A stretch of DNA of 64,000 nucleotides, from contig JAMXBD010000638.1 in the NCBI GenBank assembly GCA_024138025.1, positions 62,001 to 126,000 on the forward strand, given 5' to 3'. This document shows positions 36,508 through 50,090 of the stretch, piece after piece (within the stretch, counting starts at the first letter, position 1; each line of letters opens with the position of its first letter). This stretch comes from Combretum micranthum. Its lineage: Eukaryota; Streptophyta; Magnoliopsida; Myrtales; Combretaceae. The position numbers and the translations under genes were made by a program. Below the pieces are notes generated by a model. The model did no database searches. It worked only from the letters and a program-made list of their open reading frames with translations, and was not told the DNA's origin.

Positions 36508-37440
36508 TTATGACGACAAGATGATTGGTAAGGTGAAGTTGTGATCTTTAACCTTGATATTGAGTTATCATGTTAAGATTGAAATTAGGGTTTATGGTGT
36601 GATTGTGATATCTGTGATTTGAAAGTGTGTGAGATTGAATTGGAGGATTAAGTTGCAGTCGTGTTGTAGTGTGGTGTGTATTGTGTGTGTAATCTAGGGT
36701 TTTCTATTATTGGTTTAAGATTTGGAGTTTTGAATGAAAGCCATGAATGGTAGAAAATCATTAGAAAAGTAGTTGCAGGAATTGACTGCCATTGTTGCCA
36801 GCATAACTGCACGTATGGATTAAATGGCTTTAGTCCAACAACCATTGATCAATTCCCCAGCACTATCGCCAGTGATAAGCCAACAGGTGGCATATAAAGG
36901 TATAGTGAATGATGCTAGGAGGTAGGGAGTAAGAGATGCTAGTTTTAATGAGATTGATGATGATGACGATTGGAAATTGGAATGCACAAGATGTTTAAGC
37001 CGTGGACATATTGCATACCAATGTCCAAATGAATATGCAGTGAAGCTTGTCAATGGAATTCCTATATTTCTTATGGAGGATGAACTTGAGAGCAAGGTAG
37101 ATCAATAGAAAATTTTTGCAGTTGAAGAGGAAGTTGGAGAAGAAGGAGATCAGATCCGTGAAGAATGTAAAGAGAATGATTTCATTGAAAAGACTAATGA
37201 TCAAAATAGAGTATGTGTTGTAGAAGCCAAATCACAATCTTTGGTGTTAAGAGAAGAATTTGATGAGATACAAGAGAGCCTTCAATTGCCTAACTTCTTG
37301 CGTCTTCCACTCATACCAGGAGCTACAAATTATTCCAAGTCATATCATATTCTTGTTCCCTATTTACAAAAGAGTTATTTTGATCTACTGTTGGGGTTGA
37401 GAAGCATCCATGAATTTTGTAATCATCTTTTTGCTAGTGA
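36508..37440 (+). pseudogene. gag remnant with zinc knuckle, third element
   Basis: Starts with ATGACGACAAGATGA, where a stop follows four codons. A well-preserved CX2CX4HX4C knuckle CTRCLSRGHIAYQC is at 36982-37023. It is followed by an acidic region (MEDELESKVD, 37075-37104, then a stop, and EEEVGEEG), which is where plant gypsy gag-pol proteins are Glu-rich. The short open frame from 37241 contains no domain I recognise. The rest of pol is missing; the sequence at 37441 changes character. Confidence 0.6.
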
Positions 37441-38341
37441 TGTGCCCTACGCCATATGGATTCTATGTCATTTAAATGTTTATTATTTTATAATACAAGT
37501 CATTTTCATTATCAAAGTTGTCATTAGCCTTTTTGCTTTGATGAAAATTATTCCTTGAATAAATTTGTTATTCTTTATGTTATTAAAGTATGTGACTTTA
37601 ATAGTAAAACCATAAGGTAATAAATAATTTTTTTCTAAATCATCCCTAGTTGTTCATTATATAAAATACTAATGAATTAAGACTAGAATGTTGGTTGAAT
37701 GAAGATCATGTTTTACTGATCATAAATATAAGATATCGATTCGACACATGGATACATGTAAGAATACATTGTATTAGAATGACCAAATATGAGAATGCTA
37801 TATGGATCAATGCAATAAGTATTTCTCATTGTAGTGTTATTTTTGTCCTTTGACTTGATGACACCATGGATTCCTACATAGCACATTCCATGTTTTGATT
37901 CTATTCTTCATTATCTTTAATCGAATAATTATAAGACTTTAATTGGACATGGAATATGTCATGTAGAGGAATGTGAGTGTTTGTGAAGGCATTTGTTCCT
38001 CTCATTAATTTGAGAGAGATATCTTTTGGGCCTCTTGATGAGTAAGATTGAGAAATGCATGGCCGTGCTTGAATGGATTGATAAGGAGTTATCAATAACA
38101 TTCGTTTAAGTTAGTCATACTCTGGATTCAAGAAATATATGATTAAACAATATAAGAGTGTATTGATCCACACCTTATGTTTAATTATAAGATATTGTGT
38201 AACAAAAGGACTAAATAACTGATTATTAATAGATAGAGTCGGATCACCAGTCTTCACTTAATTTGGTAGGCATAATATTTTTCTAGAGACCAATTATGTT
38301 CTATAGGCCTAAAAGGTGTTTTAGGGTTACTGCCAATATTA
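37441..38341. mobile_element. Unidentified LTR-like insertion
   Basis: Starts TGTGCCCTACGCCATATGG and is flanked by an exact AGTGA (37436-37440 and 38342-38346). The right end reads CAATATTA rather than CA, so the border or the duplication could be chance. Phrases such as 'gagaatgctatatgga', 'gagaaatgcatggccgtgc' and 'ggatcaccagtcttcac' resemble a plant LTR retrotransposon repeat I recall as copia-like but cannot name. No coding domain. Confidence 0.35.
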
Positions 38342-38399
38342 AGTGAACCTATATGGTCACACACAAAGAATGAATTGATTGAATCATGGGTTATAACTG

Positions 38400-38780
38400 A
38401 TATCATATATTATAACTGTAACTTTTATAACCCGAAAAATTATATAACTGATATATTTGAAAATCTCATAAAATTACGATTCTAATGGTACTAATATCAT
38501 ATATTTAATATCTCGGGTCCCGGGACACACTTTTCAAAGTCTGTATCTGATCGAGTTCGAAATAGATCGAAAATTCGCTAATAAGATCTTTTTAAGCACC
38601 CTAATATTATTACGAAAAAAACTACACTCTTCACTCATATTTCGACTTCTTGGTTTAGGAACACGAGATTGTCGGATCTAAACTACTAGAGTTTCTTGGG
38701 AATTTGTTGACTTAGGATTCCGGTTGACTTTTCGGTTTAGGGTTTGAACTTGATATTACCCTAAAAATTAGGGGCTTACG
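38400..38780 (-). repeat. Truncated 3' LTR (start) of the minus-strand chromovirus
   Basis: Matches the right-hand portions of the solo LTRs: 'ttataacccgaaaaattat', 'tctcgggtcccgggacacac', and end AGGGGCTTACG at 38780. It directly abuts the purine-rich tract of the integrase-bearing element on the minus strand, so it is that element's own LTR. Only about 380 bp remain. It fixes the sense orientation of the whole TGTCAC-LTR family. Confidence 0.75.
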
Positions 38781-40422
38781 ACCTGTCTCCCTTAAAGAAG
38801 GTTTTTTCCTCAAAACTTGAAGCGCGTACCTGATTCCTCAAACAAATTGGGTTATTTCTGTTGCATCTCGTTTTCGGCCTCCCAAGTTGCCTCCTCGTAC
38901 GAATGATTTCTCTAAAGAACCTTAACATACTTGATTTCCTTATTCCTCAACTTTTTAACTTTTCAATCTAGAATATGTACCGAATACTCTTCATAAGTGA
39001 GGTTCTCTCCTAACAACACTGGTTCTAATTCTACAACTTAATCCGGGTCAGCTATATGCTTACGAAGAACAGAGACGTGAAAAACATTGTGTACTCTAGA
39101 CAGATTTGGTGGCAAAGCAAGGCGATATGCCAAATCTCCAACTCGCTCTAGTATTTCAAATAGACCAATATAACGAGGGCTTAACTTTCCTTGTGAGTGG
39201 ATTCGATGAATAATCTTGATAGGATTTACCTTTAAGTACATATGATCTCCTACTTGGAACTCGAGAACCCTCCTTTTCAGATCTGCCCAATTCTTTTGTC
39301 AATCTTGAGCCTCCTTCATTCGTTGTTGAATTACTTGTACCTTATCAGCAGCATCTTCTATAAGATTCGGTCCAAGAAGCAATTTTTCCACATCATCCCA
39401 AACTAATGAGATCTACACTTTCGTCTATATAAAGCTTCATAGGGTGGCATTTTAATTGTCGAGTGATAACAGTTGTTGTAAGCAAACTCCACTAAGGGTA
39501 AGTGTGCTTCCCAACTTCCTTTAAACTCCATCACGCATGCTCGAAGCACATCTTCTAAGGTTTGTATGGTTTGCTCAGACTGTCCATCGGTCTGAGGATG
39601 ATATACTGTACTGAAGTGCAACTTAGTTCCCATACACTTTTGCATGCTCCCCCAAAATTTGGACACAAACCTTGGGTCTCTATCTAATACAATCCCAGCT
39701 GGTACTCCTTATAGATGAACGTTCTCCTTGATGTAGAGCTTTGCCAATTTAGCTATAGAATAAGTCATGCTTATTGGTAGGAAGTGAGCGGACTTGGTAG
39801 CCGATCTACTATAACCCATATAGCATCATGCCTTGTTGGAGTTTTTAGCAATCCACACACAAAATCCATGGAAATCTGATCCCACTTCCATTCCGGTATT
39901 AGCAAGGGTTTCAACAATCCTCTCGACCTTTGATGCTCTACTTTCACTTGCTGGCAAATCGGACACTTCAACACAAATTCAACTATGTCACATTTCATTC
40001 TGTTCCACTAGTAATGTCCTTTGAGATCTTGGTACATTTTCGTTCCTGCCGAGTGTACCGTGTACCCAAAATTGTGAGCTTCACTCATAATCTCTTTTTG
40101 TATCTCCTCATCATTTGGTACACAGAGTCGTCTCTTCATTCTTATTACATCCTCGTCATCCACTGTGAAGTTAGTATATTTTCCTTCTTGAATTTCTCTC
40201 TTTATTCTTTGTATTATCTCATCGTAATGCTGAGATTCCTTGATTCTTTCCACTAAAGTGGGTTCCATCACCAAATTTGCTATTTCCATCTCAGTATCTC
40301 CTCCTGTGAACTCAGTACTTAACCTTTTAAACTCCTTCACTAATTCCTCTTGGTTGGTGAGCAAGGCTGCTAGTTCTCCGTGATTCTTACGACTTAAAGC
40401 ATCAGCAACCGCATTCACCATT
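38781..40422 (-). pseudogene. Integrase-chromodomain region of a minus-strand chromovirus
   Basis: Read on the minus strand. NAVADALSRK comes first (about 40388-40417). The zinc-binding region follows, including CPICQQVK (near 39940-39965). The core begins with DQISMDFVCG (near 39860-39890). After a break come TVYHPQTDGQSEQTIQTLED (about 39560-39620, where the family has SER-T with the catalytic Glu), then FAYNN and YEALYRRKCRSH to 39403. The C-terminal GLFEILERVGDLAYRLALP (39112-39168) ends with a chromodomain-like tail containing KEIKYVKVL and EEATWEAENEM (38880-38960). Stops appear at former Trp and Arg codons. The purine-rich GGGAGACAGG precedes the LTR. Confidence 0.88.
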
Positions 40423-41346
40423 CACGCCCTAAAGGGTAGTCTAAACGTAACAGTCTGCCACAAGCTATATAAGACTTAGGAATTGCCATCACAAGTGTTC
40501 CAAAGTCTCGTATAGATGTAAGGTGATAGAATACATGTACCAATGGAGATAAGTAGTTTCAATCGACATATTATAAGCATCAGGATATAAACCATGAGTC
40601 CACATAATTAATAACAAAAAGTTTCTAGAGGCATTCCCCTACAAAATAATATCGAGTTTAATAAAAGTCTTTACAGTCATCCGATAAACAATAGGGTTTT
40701 CTATGGAATTCTACACAAAACCAAACATAAACTTCTAATGGAAACTCCTACTTCCGGTACCTGCTCGGTAGGATGCCTTGGCTTTAACCATATATACAGA
40801 TACTGCAATAAGAAAAAGCTGTGGGGGCATAAGCTACACTAGTTTAGTGAGTGAATACTTCCATGAAGACATTTATAACAATTCAATCAATCAAGTTAAT
40901 TAATCAATCGTATGGAATGCATCAATCCCATGAACAAACAATCACATGGTCAGTCGGAAATCATATGTGAATGGATTTATGCCCTCTATTCAGGATTAGT
41001 AGATTAACAAATACTGCGGTACTATCGTTGAATTAATAAGCCATTTATGGATCACAGATAACCAACTTATGTCGTTTATGGATCACGATCAACCAACTTT
41101 TAGCCATTTACGGATCACGGGTAACCAACATATGCTAATGCTCCATCCCCATCGTGAAGTGAATATGTCCATATTAATTTATCAAACCGAATAGTCATTA
41201 ATACCAATTTCTTAGGTGATCAAGAATTACGCAGATAATCATTCCTATAATACTCTAAACAAATATGAGTTAATCACCCGGTTTCAATATTCTTAATACC
41301 TTTTCTCAACTCAACAATAACATACGTATTTCCCCATAGTTCCCAT

Positions 41347-44300
41347 TGTCACGCCCCAAAGGGTACCCTAAACGTGACAGTCCACCACACCCAATATTTA
41401 AACTTAAGTATGATAATCTTAGTCATCCCATAAGTTTACATATCGAATGTAAGGTGTACTTACACAACTTTTAGGATCACACTTTGATTCGAGTAGTCTT
41501 AAGAAAGCTTACATAGCATTAAGAATATAAATCACAACAAGATAAACAGTTAAGTTTTACAAAAACCAAGGGGGCATACCCCCGCTAAAATAATGGGAGT
41601 TTTCATCATCTAGCTCCAAATTACAAATATCTGAGTCTACATTAAAGAGATTTTCGTAGAAGTCCACGCCTATACTAGGTCCCGACTTCCTCAAAAGCTC
41701 TTTAATCCAATGAAATAAACCTGCACAAAGTGTCCTCTCGGAACAACAAAAAATAGGGACACTACAACAAAAACTATTGGGGTATAAGCTAATTGTTTAG
41801 TGAGATTCATTTTTCAAGTAACATACTCAATCAAGCTAAAAATATCTATACAAGCAAGTTATAATTAAGCAACCATATGAATGCACAAGCGAATGAGCAA
41901 GCAAGCATATGACTTTCCGGTAGTCATATGTGAATGGATTTACACCCTCCATTCGGGTTTGGGGTAGTTCATAAGTCATGCAACTACAGTTCCAATGTTG
42001 GTCTATAAGACATGCAACCATAGTCCCAATCTTAAGTGGGGTGGTCCATAAGACATGCAACCACAATTTTAATGTTGGTCCATAAGTCATGCAGCCATAG
42101 TTTTCATTATTTGAATGGGTGGTCCATAAGTCATGCAACCCTAGTCCCCTTCATTAAAGACCCGCTGCCTCCCAAATACACCTTTGTCCCACCAAAGGCA
42201 TACTCGACAATGATATGTGACTCACTACGTGATATGCATGTACAATTTATTCATATAATCATGGCATATTAATTAGATAATTTAAAAGTGATCATACAGA
42301 TTTCAGACACTCCAAATCTATACTAGCTTATACAAGGTTATTGCAACAACTCTTGCCTCGATATACTTATCGTTCATTCATGCAAGTTTAGATCACCATT
42401 CAATCACAATTCTATCTTTTCCTAAGTCTAATGCCACTACTACTACAAGCACACCCAAGAGCATAATTAATTGAGAAATGAACTCATTTGTCCATGTAGT
42501 GAAATCCACTAGTCGTAATAGTCTTCGGGGAGTGGTAACCCATCCTCCAAATTACCTAAGTACAAAGAATACCCTCAATGAGTATCTCTTATGAAGTTCT
42601 ATTAAACTTAATAATTTTATTTACTAAATTCGTCAATTTTCGCCTAGATTGAATTCTTAACTTAAAAAGGTCACATCTAACTCATTTTAACTCGGAATTA
42701 AGCTTATAATATACCGATTTCTATCTACTTCGAAAGAGCTATCTATTTCCAAAGTTAATTCAAACTTTTAAGGTCATTTAAGGGTCGGAAACATACTGTA
42801 CAGTAGGGTTGCGAAAATCCAAGATTTGAGCCTTTGTGAAAAATTGCATATCTACTTATTTAACTACTTAGATTAACTTATTGTAGTCCTAAACTTGCAA
42901 GGAGATTCTCAAAACAAAATTAAGAGATTACACACTTATCTAATCCCAAACATAAAGTTCAAAAGAGACTTCTAAGAATCCATTTTTTATAAAACCGAAA
43001 TTTGGAATTGAAACTCATTGTCTTAATTTAAGTGATTCCTTTACCAAAACTTACTTAGTTCAATGAAAATAATTTTCCTATATTATTTATCATCAAGGCA
43101 TTCCATTTTCAATATAAAATACTTGTTTTGAGATCTAAAAGGAGGTTTTCAAAATTGGTCTCCCCTTAATTACGAATTTTCTCTTTGAAGTTTACAATGA
43201 AAACAAAACCTAAATTTTGTCTTTTACAAAGCTCTTGATTTAAGCAATACTTTTTAGGAAAACTCATTTAAACTTATGAAAATTCATTCCTTAAGATATA
43301 TATACCAGGAGTCCTTTATATTTTTGTCTAAATCTTCATTTTAAAGTTGAATGATGGGTTCCAAAAATGGGTCTTGGTCTAGATCCGAATTTTCATAAAT
43401 TTATTTTGAACATATCTCTTGAGAAAATTCGTCAAAACTCATGAAAAACAACCCATTACATATTATATCTCAAGAACCTTTCATTTCTTGAATAAAATCC
43501 TCATTTTTGAGATGGAAAACATGTTTTTATTTTAGATCTTTGTCTTGATCCGAAAATACAATTTTTGTTTTTGAAAATAAAATTTGAAAATTAACTTTGA
43601 CTCTTGTAAGATGAAGTTTTGATATACATCCACCAAACCTTCATTTTCTCAACAAAAACTTCCATTTTAAGACTTGAAAGGGTTTTTAAAATGATGCCTT
43701 GACAAGTTACGAATTTACTTTTTCATTCAAACTCAAATCTAAGATCTACTCAAAATACAACCATGAACACATAAGAAAAACTTGGTAGTAGGCCTTAAAC
43801 TTCTAGATCTACACATAAACATAACTAAAGCTTGTAAAACTCTAGATCTACAAGTTATCACAAAAATAAGAAGATAAACAAGCCTTCAAGATAACAAATA
43901 TACTAATAACAAAAAGAGATCATCAACAAGAGGAGTGTTTCAATTTTTAGCATCATCATCCATAGCTTTTTTAAGCTTGTGGAACATCCTTTAATGCATG
44001 AAACACCCATAATATTATCCTACAACATCCTATGGAAGTTAAAAGAGAATGATTACCTCAAATATTTGCAAGAAAAGTGTGTGTGTGGTGAAGGAGTCAC
44101 GACATAGAGAGGAAAAATGAGAGGGTTTGAGAGCTTTTTGGAACAATGGAACAAAAATGAATGAGAGAGAAAAATAAGAGACTATTATTAGAGGAATTAG
44201 GGTTTGTGTGTGATAAAAAAAAATAAAACAAAGCATTTTGGAGCCAAAATGGGAAGGTTTCACGTCGACCAATGCTTGTAAGGAGGGAGGGGATTTGATT

Positions 44301-44862
44301 TTTGGTGCGACTTGTTTTGATAGATAAGTGTACTAATTGTCATAAATTGTAATAATAAATAAGAGACAAATGATCCTTGGAAAAGAAAATGAATTTGAGT
44401 GATTGAAAGGTTGTAAGAATAGGGCGTACTTGTGAATAGTAATAAATAGTAGATAAGACATCTACTTTACTGGTAGTAACGAAAATATGGGAAAAATGCT
44501 ATAACTGTAATTTTTATAGCCCGAAAAATTATAAAATATATATTTTTAAAATCTTTATAAAATTCCGGTTCTAACGAGTATTCCGGAATATTTTTCTGAG
44601 TTCCTAGTTCCGGGGCTCGCTTTTCCGTAATGGAACTCGGGAAAACCCGAAATAGAAAAATTTTCAAAATCAAAACTTTTTATGGTTTGAAATATGCTAT
44701 AAAACGATAATCCACATTAATTTATCTTATAGAGGTTCTTTTATATAGAAATCGAAGAAAAGCCGGATTTAGGGTTCCTAGGTTGCTTGTACTAATCCTA
44801 TTTAAGGTTTTGATTTCCGATTTACAGAGTTTACTCAGTTACTAAGAAAACCGGGGTTTACA
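41347..44862 (-). mobile_element. solo LTR E1, inside LTR E (3.52 kb)
   Basis: Starts TGTCACGCCCCAAAGGG, ends CCGGGGTTTACA, exact duplication CCCAT (41342-41346 and 44863-44867). The left about 2.7 kb resembles solo LTR D; the right about 0.8 kb (from near 44045) resembles A and C. It appears mosaic. The conserved block is at 42657-42740. Confidence 0.92.
41968..42150. repeat. short tandem repeat in LTR E1
   Basis: Five units starting with 'tccataagtcatgcaacca' or close variants at 41968, 42002, 42044, 42079 and 42123. Spacing alternates between about 35 and 43 bp. Sister LTR D has a shorter version near 32545-32610. Confidence 0.75.
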
Positions 44863-46634
44863 CCCATCACACAATTCCATTTTTATCTTTTTCCTATGAT
44901 CTAGTGCAACTAATTGCTACAATCACAAGCAAGAATGAAATTAGGAAGTAATACTCACTTAGCCATGGGTCGTTGTTCTTTTAGTAATAATAATCCGGGG
45001 TAATGAATCCTCGGGTTCCATGTCACCTATAGGAAAGAAATACCCAAATGAGTATTTCAACTCATAACTAATCCATTTTTTTCATAAAGGTAATTAAGTT
45101 TGTAATTTCCGTCATTGGTGGAAATTCCAACTTAAAATGATCATAACTTGGTCATTTTAACTCGGAATTTTGCAAATTGTATATCGATTCCTATCTACTT
45201 CGAAAGTTCTATCTAATTCTAATATAATATCTAAGTTCTGAAAACTTTTAGGGCTTGAAAAGGTCCAAACAGATCTGGTCAGTAACCGAATTTTTCATTT
45301 TCGAAATTGTTTTGTGAAGAATTATGATAATTCTACTATCCATGCCCAATATTCATGGAACAATAATAATCACTATCATGAATGGTATGTTATGAGCTTC
45401 CTATATGCATATTCATGATCATATTCTATTGGAAAATATTTTTGAAATTTCTACTTTTCAAAATATTGTGAATATTTAAACTAGTAAGTTCGATTTTTTT
45501 GTGGTCTTGACCAATCACACTTGTTTTAGAGATTTTCCTTAATAAAACTTACTTATTCTTGCCAAAATTACTTCTTTATCATATCTATTCCTTATGGTCT
45601 TCATTTTTCAACATAAATCCTCATTTTACACATTGTAAATAAGTGTTTATATATTAGCAATTCCTAAATCCGAATTTTGTAAAAATAGTTTATGAGTGAT
45701 TTCTTTGAGAAAAACTTGGTTGATACTTTAAAATTCCAAGATCCATTATTCCTATCCCCTAAGGACTTCATTTCTTTAATAAAACTTCCATTTTGAGTTT
45801 GAAAAGTAGGTGTTCACATAACCTCTTTTTCCTAGTTACTAATTTCATGCAATTATCTTAGGATCAAATTTTTCTATCTAGTAAATATTTCTTGTTTAAA
45901 AAATTTCTCTGAGTAGATCTTCCTTTTACCTACAAAAATCATTTCCTATTGTTATCTATTCCATAAGCTCTTCACTTTTCACATAAAAATCATGTTTTGG
46001 AGTTGAAAAATAGGTTTTTAAAATGTGACTCATTTTCCATCCGAATTTACAAAAGTTTGTTTTTATAAAACCAAAGTTGTTCTTGAGCTTTTTGGCTCAT
46101 CTTCATAAATATCCTATCTTCTAGAAGTAATAAAACATTCATTTACATAAGACAATATATTTATGACCATTTACTCATCCTACACATAATAAATGCATGA
46201 GATCTACAATGTCATGTAAAGGAATAAATGTTTAAGAGCTAGATCTAAGTGTAATGATCATGTTATATGCATGAAATGAGATATACTACTTATGGAAATG
46301 GTGTAATAGCAAGATTCCTACACGAACTCATCACTATGTGAATATATATTATGATCATGAGGAAAACACAAGCTTTAAACACAAGATCTACAACTTGCGA
46401 TGGCTTGATATTCATGTTCTAGTAGTTTCATATCCCTAGCATGAAGCTCATGGGGATTTTTTTTTTGTAGATCTACACATGAATGATCTAGCCATTACAT
46501 GTTTTTGTGGTAGAAAAGTTTAAATCTATACCTATTTAGGCTTTGGAACAAAAGAAGTTGAAGAAAAATTTCTTGTGTGAGTGTGTGTGGGGAGGAAAGT
46601 CACGACAAAGGGAGAGAAAAGAGGGAGAGAGTTG

Positions 46635-49600
46635 TGTCACGCCCCAAAGGATACCCTAAATGTGACAGTCCGCCACACTCAATATTAAAGCTTAAGTATG
46701 ACAACCTTAGTCATTCCCAAAAGCTTTTATATTAAGTGTGAGGCGTGCTTTCACAACTTTAGAGCACCATACGTGGAATTATGAAGCTTAAGAAGGTATA
46801 ATAACATATTAAGAAAAGAGGATTCATAATATTCAATCACTTATAACAACGATCTTTACAACTTAGGGACATTTCCCTTTTTCACTAATCTATTACAAGA
46901 ATATTTGTACATCATTACTAATACTACACTTCATCTAAAATTTCCTTTTTCCAAAAGAAATTACTTGACCGTAGGGTCCTCGTGGCCTTAAACATAAATA
47001 GGAAAACTGCAAAAGATATCTATGGGGGTATAAGCTAACAGGCTTAGTGAGAATTATTTCCATAAATAACTTCTTGTAACAAATTTTCAAACAAGTTAAT
47101 AAGGCAAACAAATGGAATGCAACATACACGTGGCAAACAAGGCATATAGTTTTCCGGGAACTATATGTTGAATGGATTTGCGCCCTCCATTCGGGGTTTG
47201 GTGATACATAACCTCAAAACAAGTAGTTTTAATAAAAGGTTTTATGCTTTCGATCAATATCGCCAAGAATACGAAGTCTACTTGAGTTGAGCCTTGCTTT
47301 TGGATCTTCCGCCAAGCATTTTCTTTTCCATAACGCCGCCAAGCAATCGCTTTTGGATCCTCCGCTAAGTGTTGCTTTCGACATGAGCTTACTATCCTTC
47401 TCACCCAAGGATAATAACCCAAATGTAATGTGACTCACTTCGTGGTATGCATGAATCCATTTATTTATGATATCATAACATTATTATTATCCAATTTAAG
47501 GTGATCAAAGCATTTCATACAAACCAAGTGTTATACTAAAACAAACATTTTAAATCAATTCCGGCCTCGATATTCTTAGGATTCTTTTAAAGAATTAATT
47601 AACATACATATCCATTTTGCTTTTCCTGACTCTAATGCAACTAAATTACAAGTACAACAAGTATAGTATTTAAAGGAAATAAACTCACGATGCCATGTCG
47701 ACTTATTCCTCTACGCGGATGAGTCGTTCACACACTCCACTCAATCGAAATAATCTTTGGGATATAGGTATCCTTCCTCGGAGTCACCTATCCAAAGAAA
47801 ATACCCACAATGAGTATTTCTTGAATTTTGACAAGACAATGTCAAAAGAACGTTAAAGTTCGTATAAAGGAAAGTTCCAACTTAAAATGGCCATAACTTG
47901 GTCATTTTAACTCGAAATCGCATATATAATATACCGATTTCTATCTACTCGAAAAGATATACCCATTTATAAAATTATTTTTATTAAATAAGGTCATATA
48001 GGCTCTGATACAGTGGCGACAAAATTCACCACGGATTTTCCAATGTAAAAACAACTTTGGTTCAATCAATCAAAATTTGGTTGATAAATACTTAGTTATC
48101 ATATAGATGAAAAATTCTCTTTTTATGGTTACTTAGCTCATATTTATTCCTGCTTAAGTATTTGTTGTCCATTCGTGTTACTCAAATAAAATCATGCCGG
48201 TTTTGGAGTTTCTAGAAAAAATATAGTTTACAAGAATTCACTTTTGTAAATCTCTTAAAATGAATATTTTGTTTTATTTGTTTTCCAAAGATATTTTATG
48301 TTGGCTTATATATATTTCCAAGTAACTTTTTGAAAATAACTTTTCTTCTTTCAATGTTTTCTATATTAATACTATTTTTCCTATACAATTTTTTTTGTCT
48401 ATTTGTTTGCAAAAATCTTTTTTTGAAAATTCCTCATCCTTATCTCATATTATGTTATTCATATAAATTATCCTTGCATAAAAATTTATTTTCTTTATAA
48501 AAAAAAACAAAGTGTTTTTAAGAAGCTTTTTATAGTAGGAGTAGTTTCTAAAATCTTAGTGGTTTCTTCTTGTAATTTTGAAAAGAGATAACTTTATTTT
48601 TGTTTTAAACCATAGATCTTCTATTTTATATAAACTTGTTTCTATGTGTCAAAATCTCCTTTTTGTCAATTATTTCTAAAACTTGAAATCTTGGACAACA
48701 ATTTAAATGACCATGAACTATGTGAAAATAATAGTAAACAAAGTAACATAAATAATAAAGTCAAGTATTGGGAGTCTTAGCTTTTTCAAGGCTCCCGGGA
48801 CTAAGAAGTAGACTAGTCCTAAAAATAAAAATAAAATGAAAGAAAGAAAAATTTGTTTTGACTTGATGAGGAAAAGTCTAAGACTAGAGACTAGTCTTAA
48901 AATAACAAGGAATAAATAAATTGCAACGGAATTAATAAATAAATTGTAATGGAATAATAAATAAATTGCATTGCATAAAAATAAATAAATTGCAAGTGAG
49001 CTTATATGCTCTAAAGAATATGTGTATATATATATATAAATATATAGATAATAATACTTAGATATAGTAACAATAATAATAACATGAACATAAATAGATT
49101 TTTATAAACAAGAACAATACATGAACATAATGTAGCTTCCATAACATTTAGTCTTTGGAAACTTATACTATGGTCATGTAAGGTTACATGACGAAGAAAG
49201 AAAATAATATGGAATGGTTACCTAGAGAAGACTTTAGTTTTGTTATGTGGTTATGGGTTTTAGTTGTTGGTAGATGTTGTTTTGGAATAAATTTAAAAGA
49301 GTTTTGGGAGGATATTTTGAGAGAGTTTTTGTATAGAATTTGTGGTGGTAAATGTATGGAAGAAGTGAAAGAGGAAGGGCTATTTATAGGAAAATAAGAA
49401 GTGATTTTTGTGTGATTAAAATAAAAGAAAAATAAAACAAATTAAGGAAGAGGGAGGGGATAGGCATCGGCCATAGTGAGGAGAGAGGAGAGTGTTTTTT
49501 ATTTATTTTTTGTATTTTGTAGATTAAATGAAGTAATAAATAAAGTAGATGTGAAATAAAGTTATGGGAAAGGTAAAAAGTAAAGGTTATAGGTTATAGT

Positions 49601-50090
49601 GGTGTAAGAGTAGGTGTAAGAAAAAGTAGAGATAAAAGAATAGTGTAGAATAGTAATGAATAGTATAATGTAAAGTAGATATAACTAATAAAGTACCGGT
49701 AGTAAGAAAATACGCGTATAAATGCGATATCTATTATTTTTACTTACCGAAAAATTACAACATTGATATTTTTGAAAACCTTGTATTTTTATAAGTCTAA
49801 CGGTATATTCGAAATATTTTTATTATCCCGGGCTCAGAACACGTTTTTCAAGAACCATGTCCGATCGGGTTGGAGACGAGTTGCGGTTTTACTAATCTGA
49901 TCCTTTTACGTTACCTTAGAAAATTATTCTACATTTTAAACTTGTACTTATCTTTACTGAGTTTCTTATTCGGGATTACTGGATTTTGAGCTATTACGTC
50001 TAACTAGGGTTTTGTTGAACTTTAGAGCTCCGGTTGACTTTCGATTTAGGGTTTTAGGCTTAAACCAATTCCAAAAATTTGAGGTTTATA
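46635..50090 (-). mobile_element. solo LTR E2, inside LTR E (3.46 kb)
   Basis: Starts TGTCACGCCCCAAAGG and ends TTGAGGTTTATA (CA changed to TA). Flanks AGTTG (46630-46634) and GTTTG (50091-50095) are a poor duplication. Aligning to the uninterrupted site in solo LTR C (near 23700, 'gagggttttgtgaa') nevertheless shows a clean insertion. It belongs to the B subfamily. The conserved block is at 47876-47962 and TATA at 49380-49390 (minus). Confidence 0.82.

Noticed and set aside
41968..42150. CRISPR-like array
   Set aside because: The repeats are imperfect with alternating spacing, lie inside a plant LTR, and have no cas genes. It is a minisatellite.
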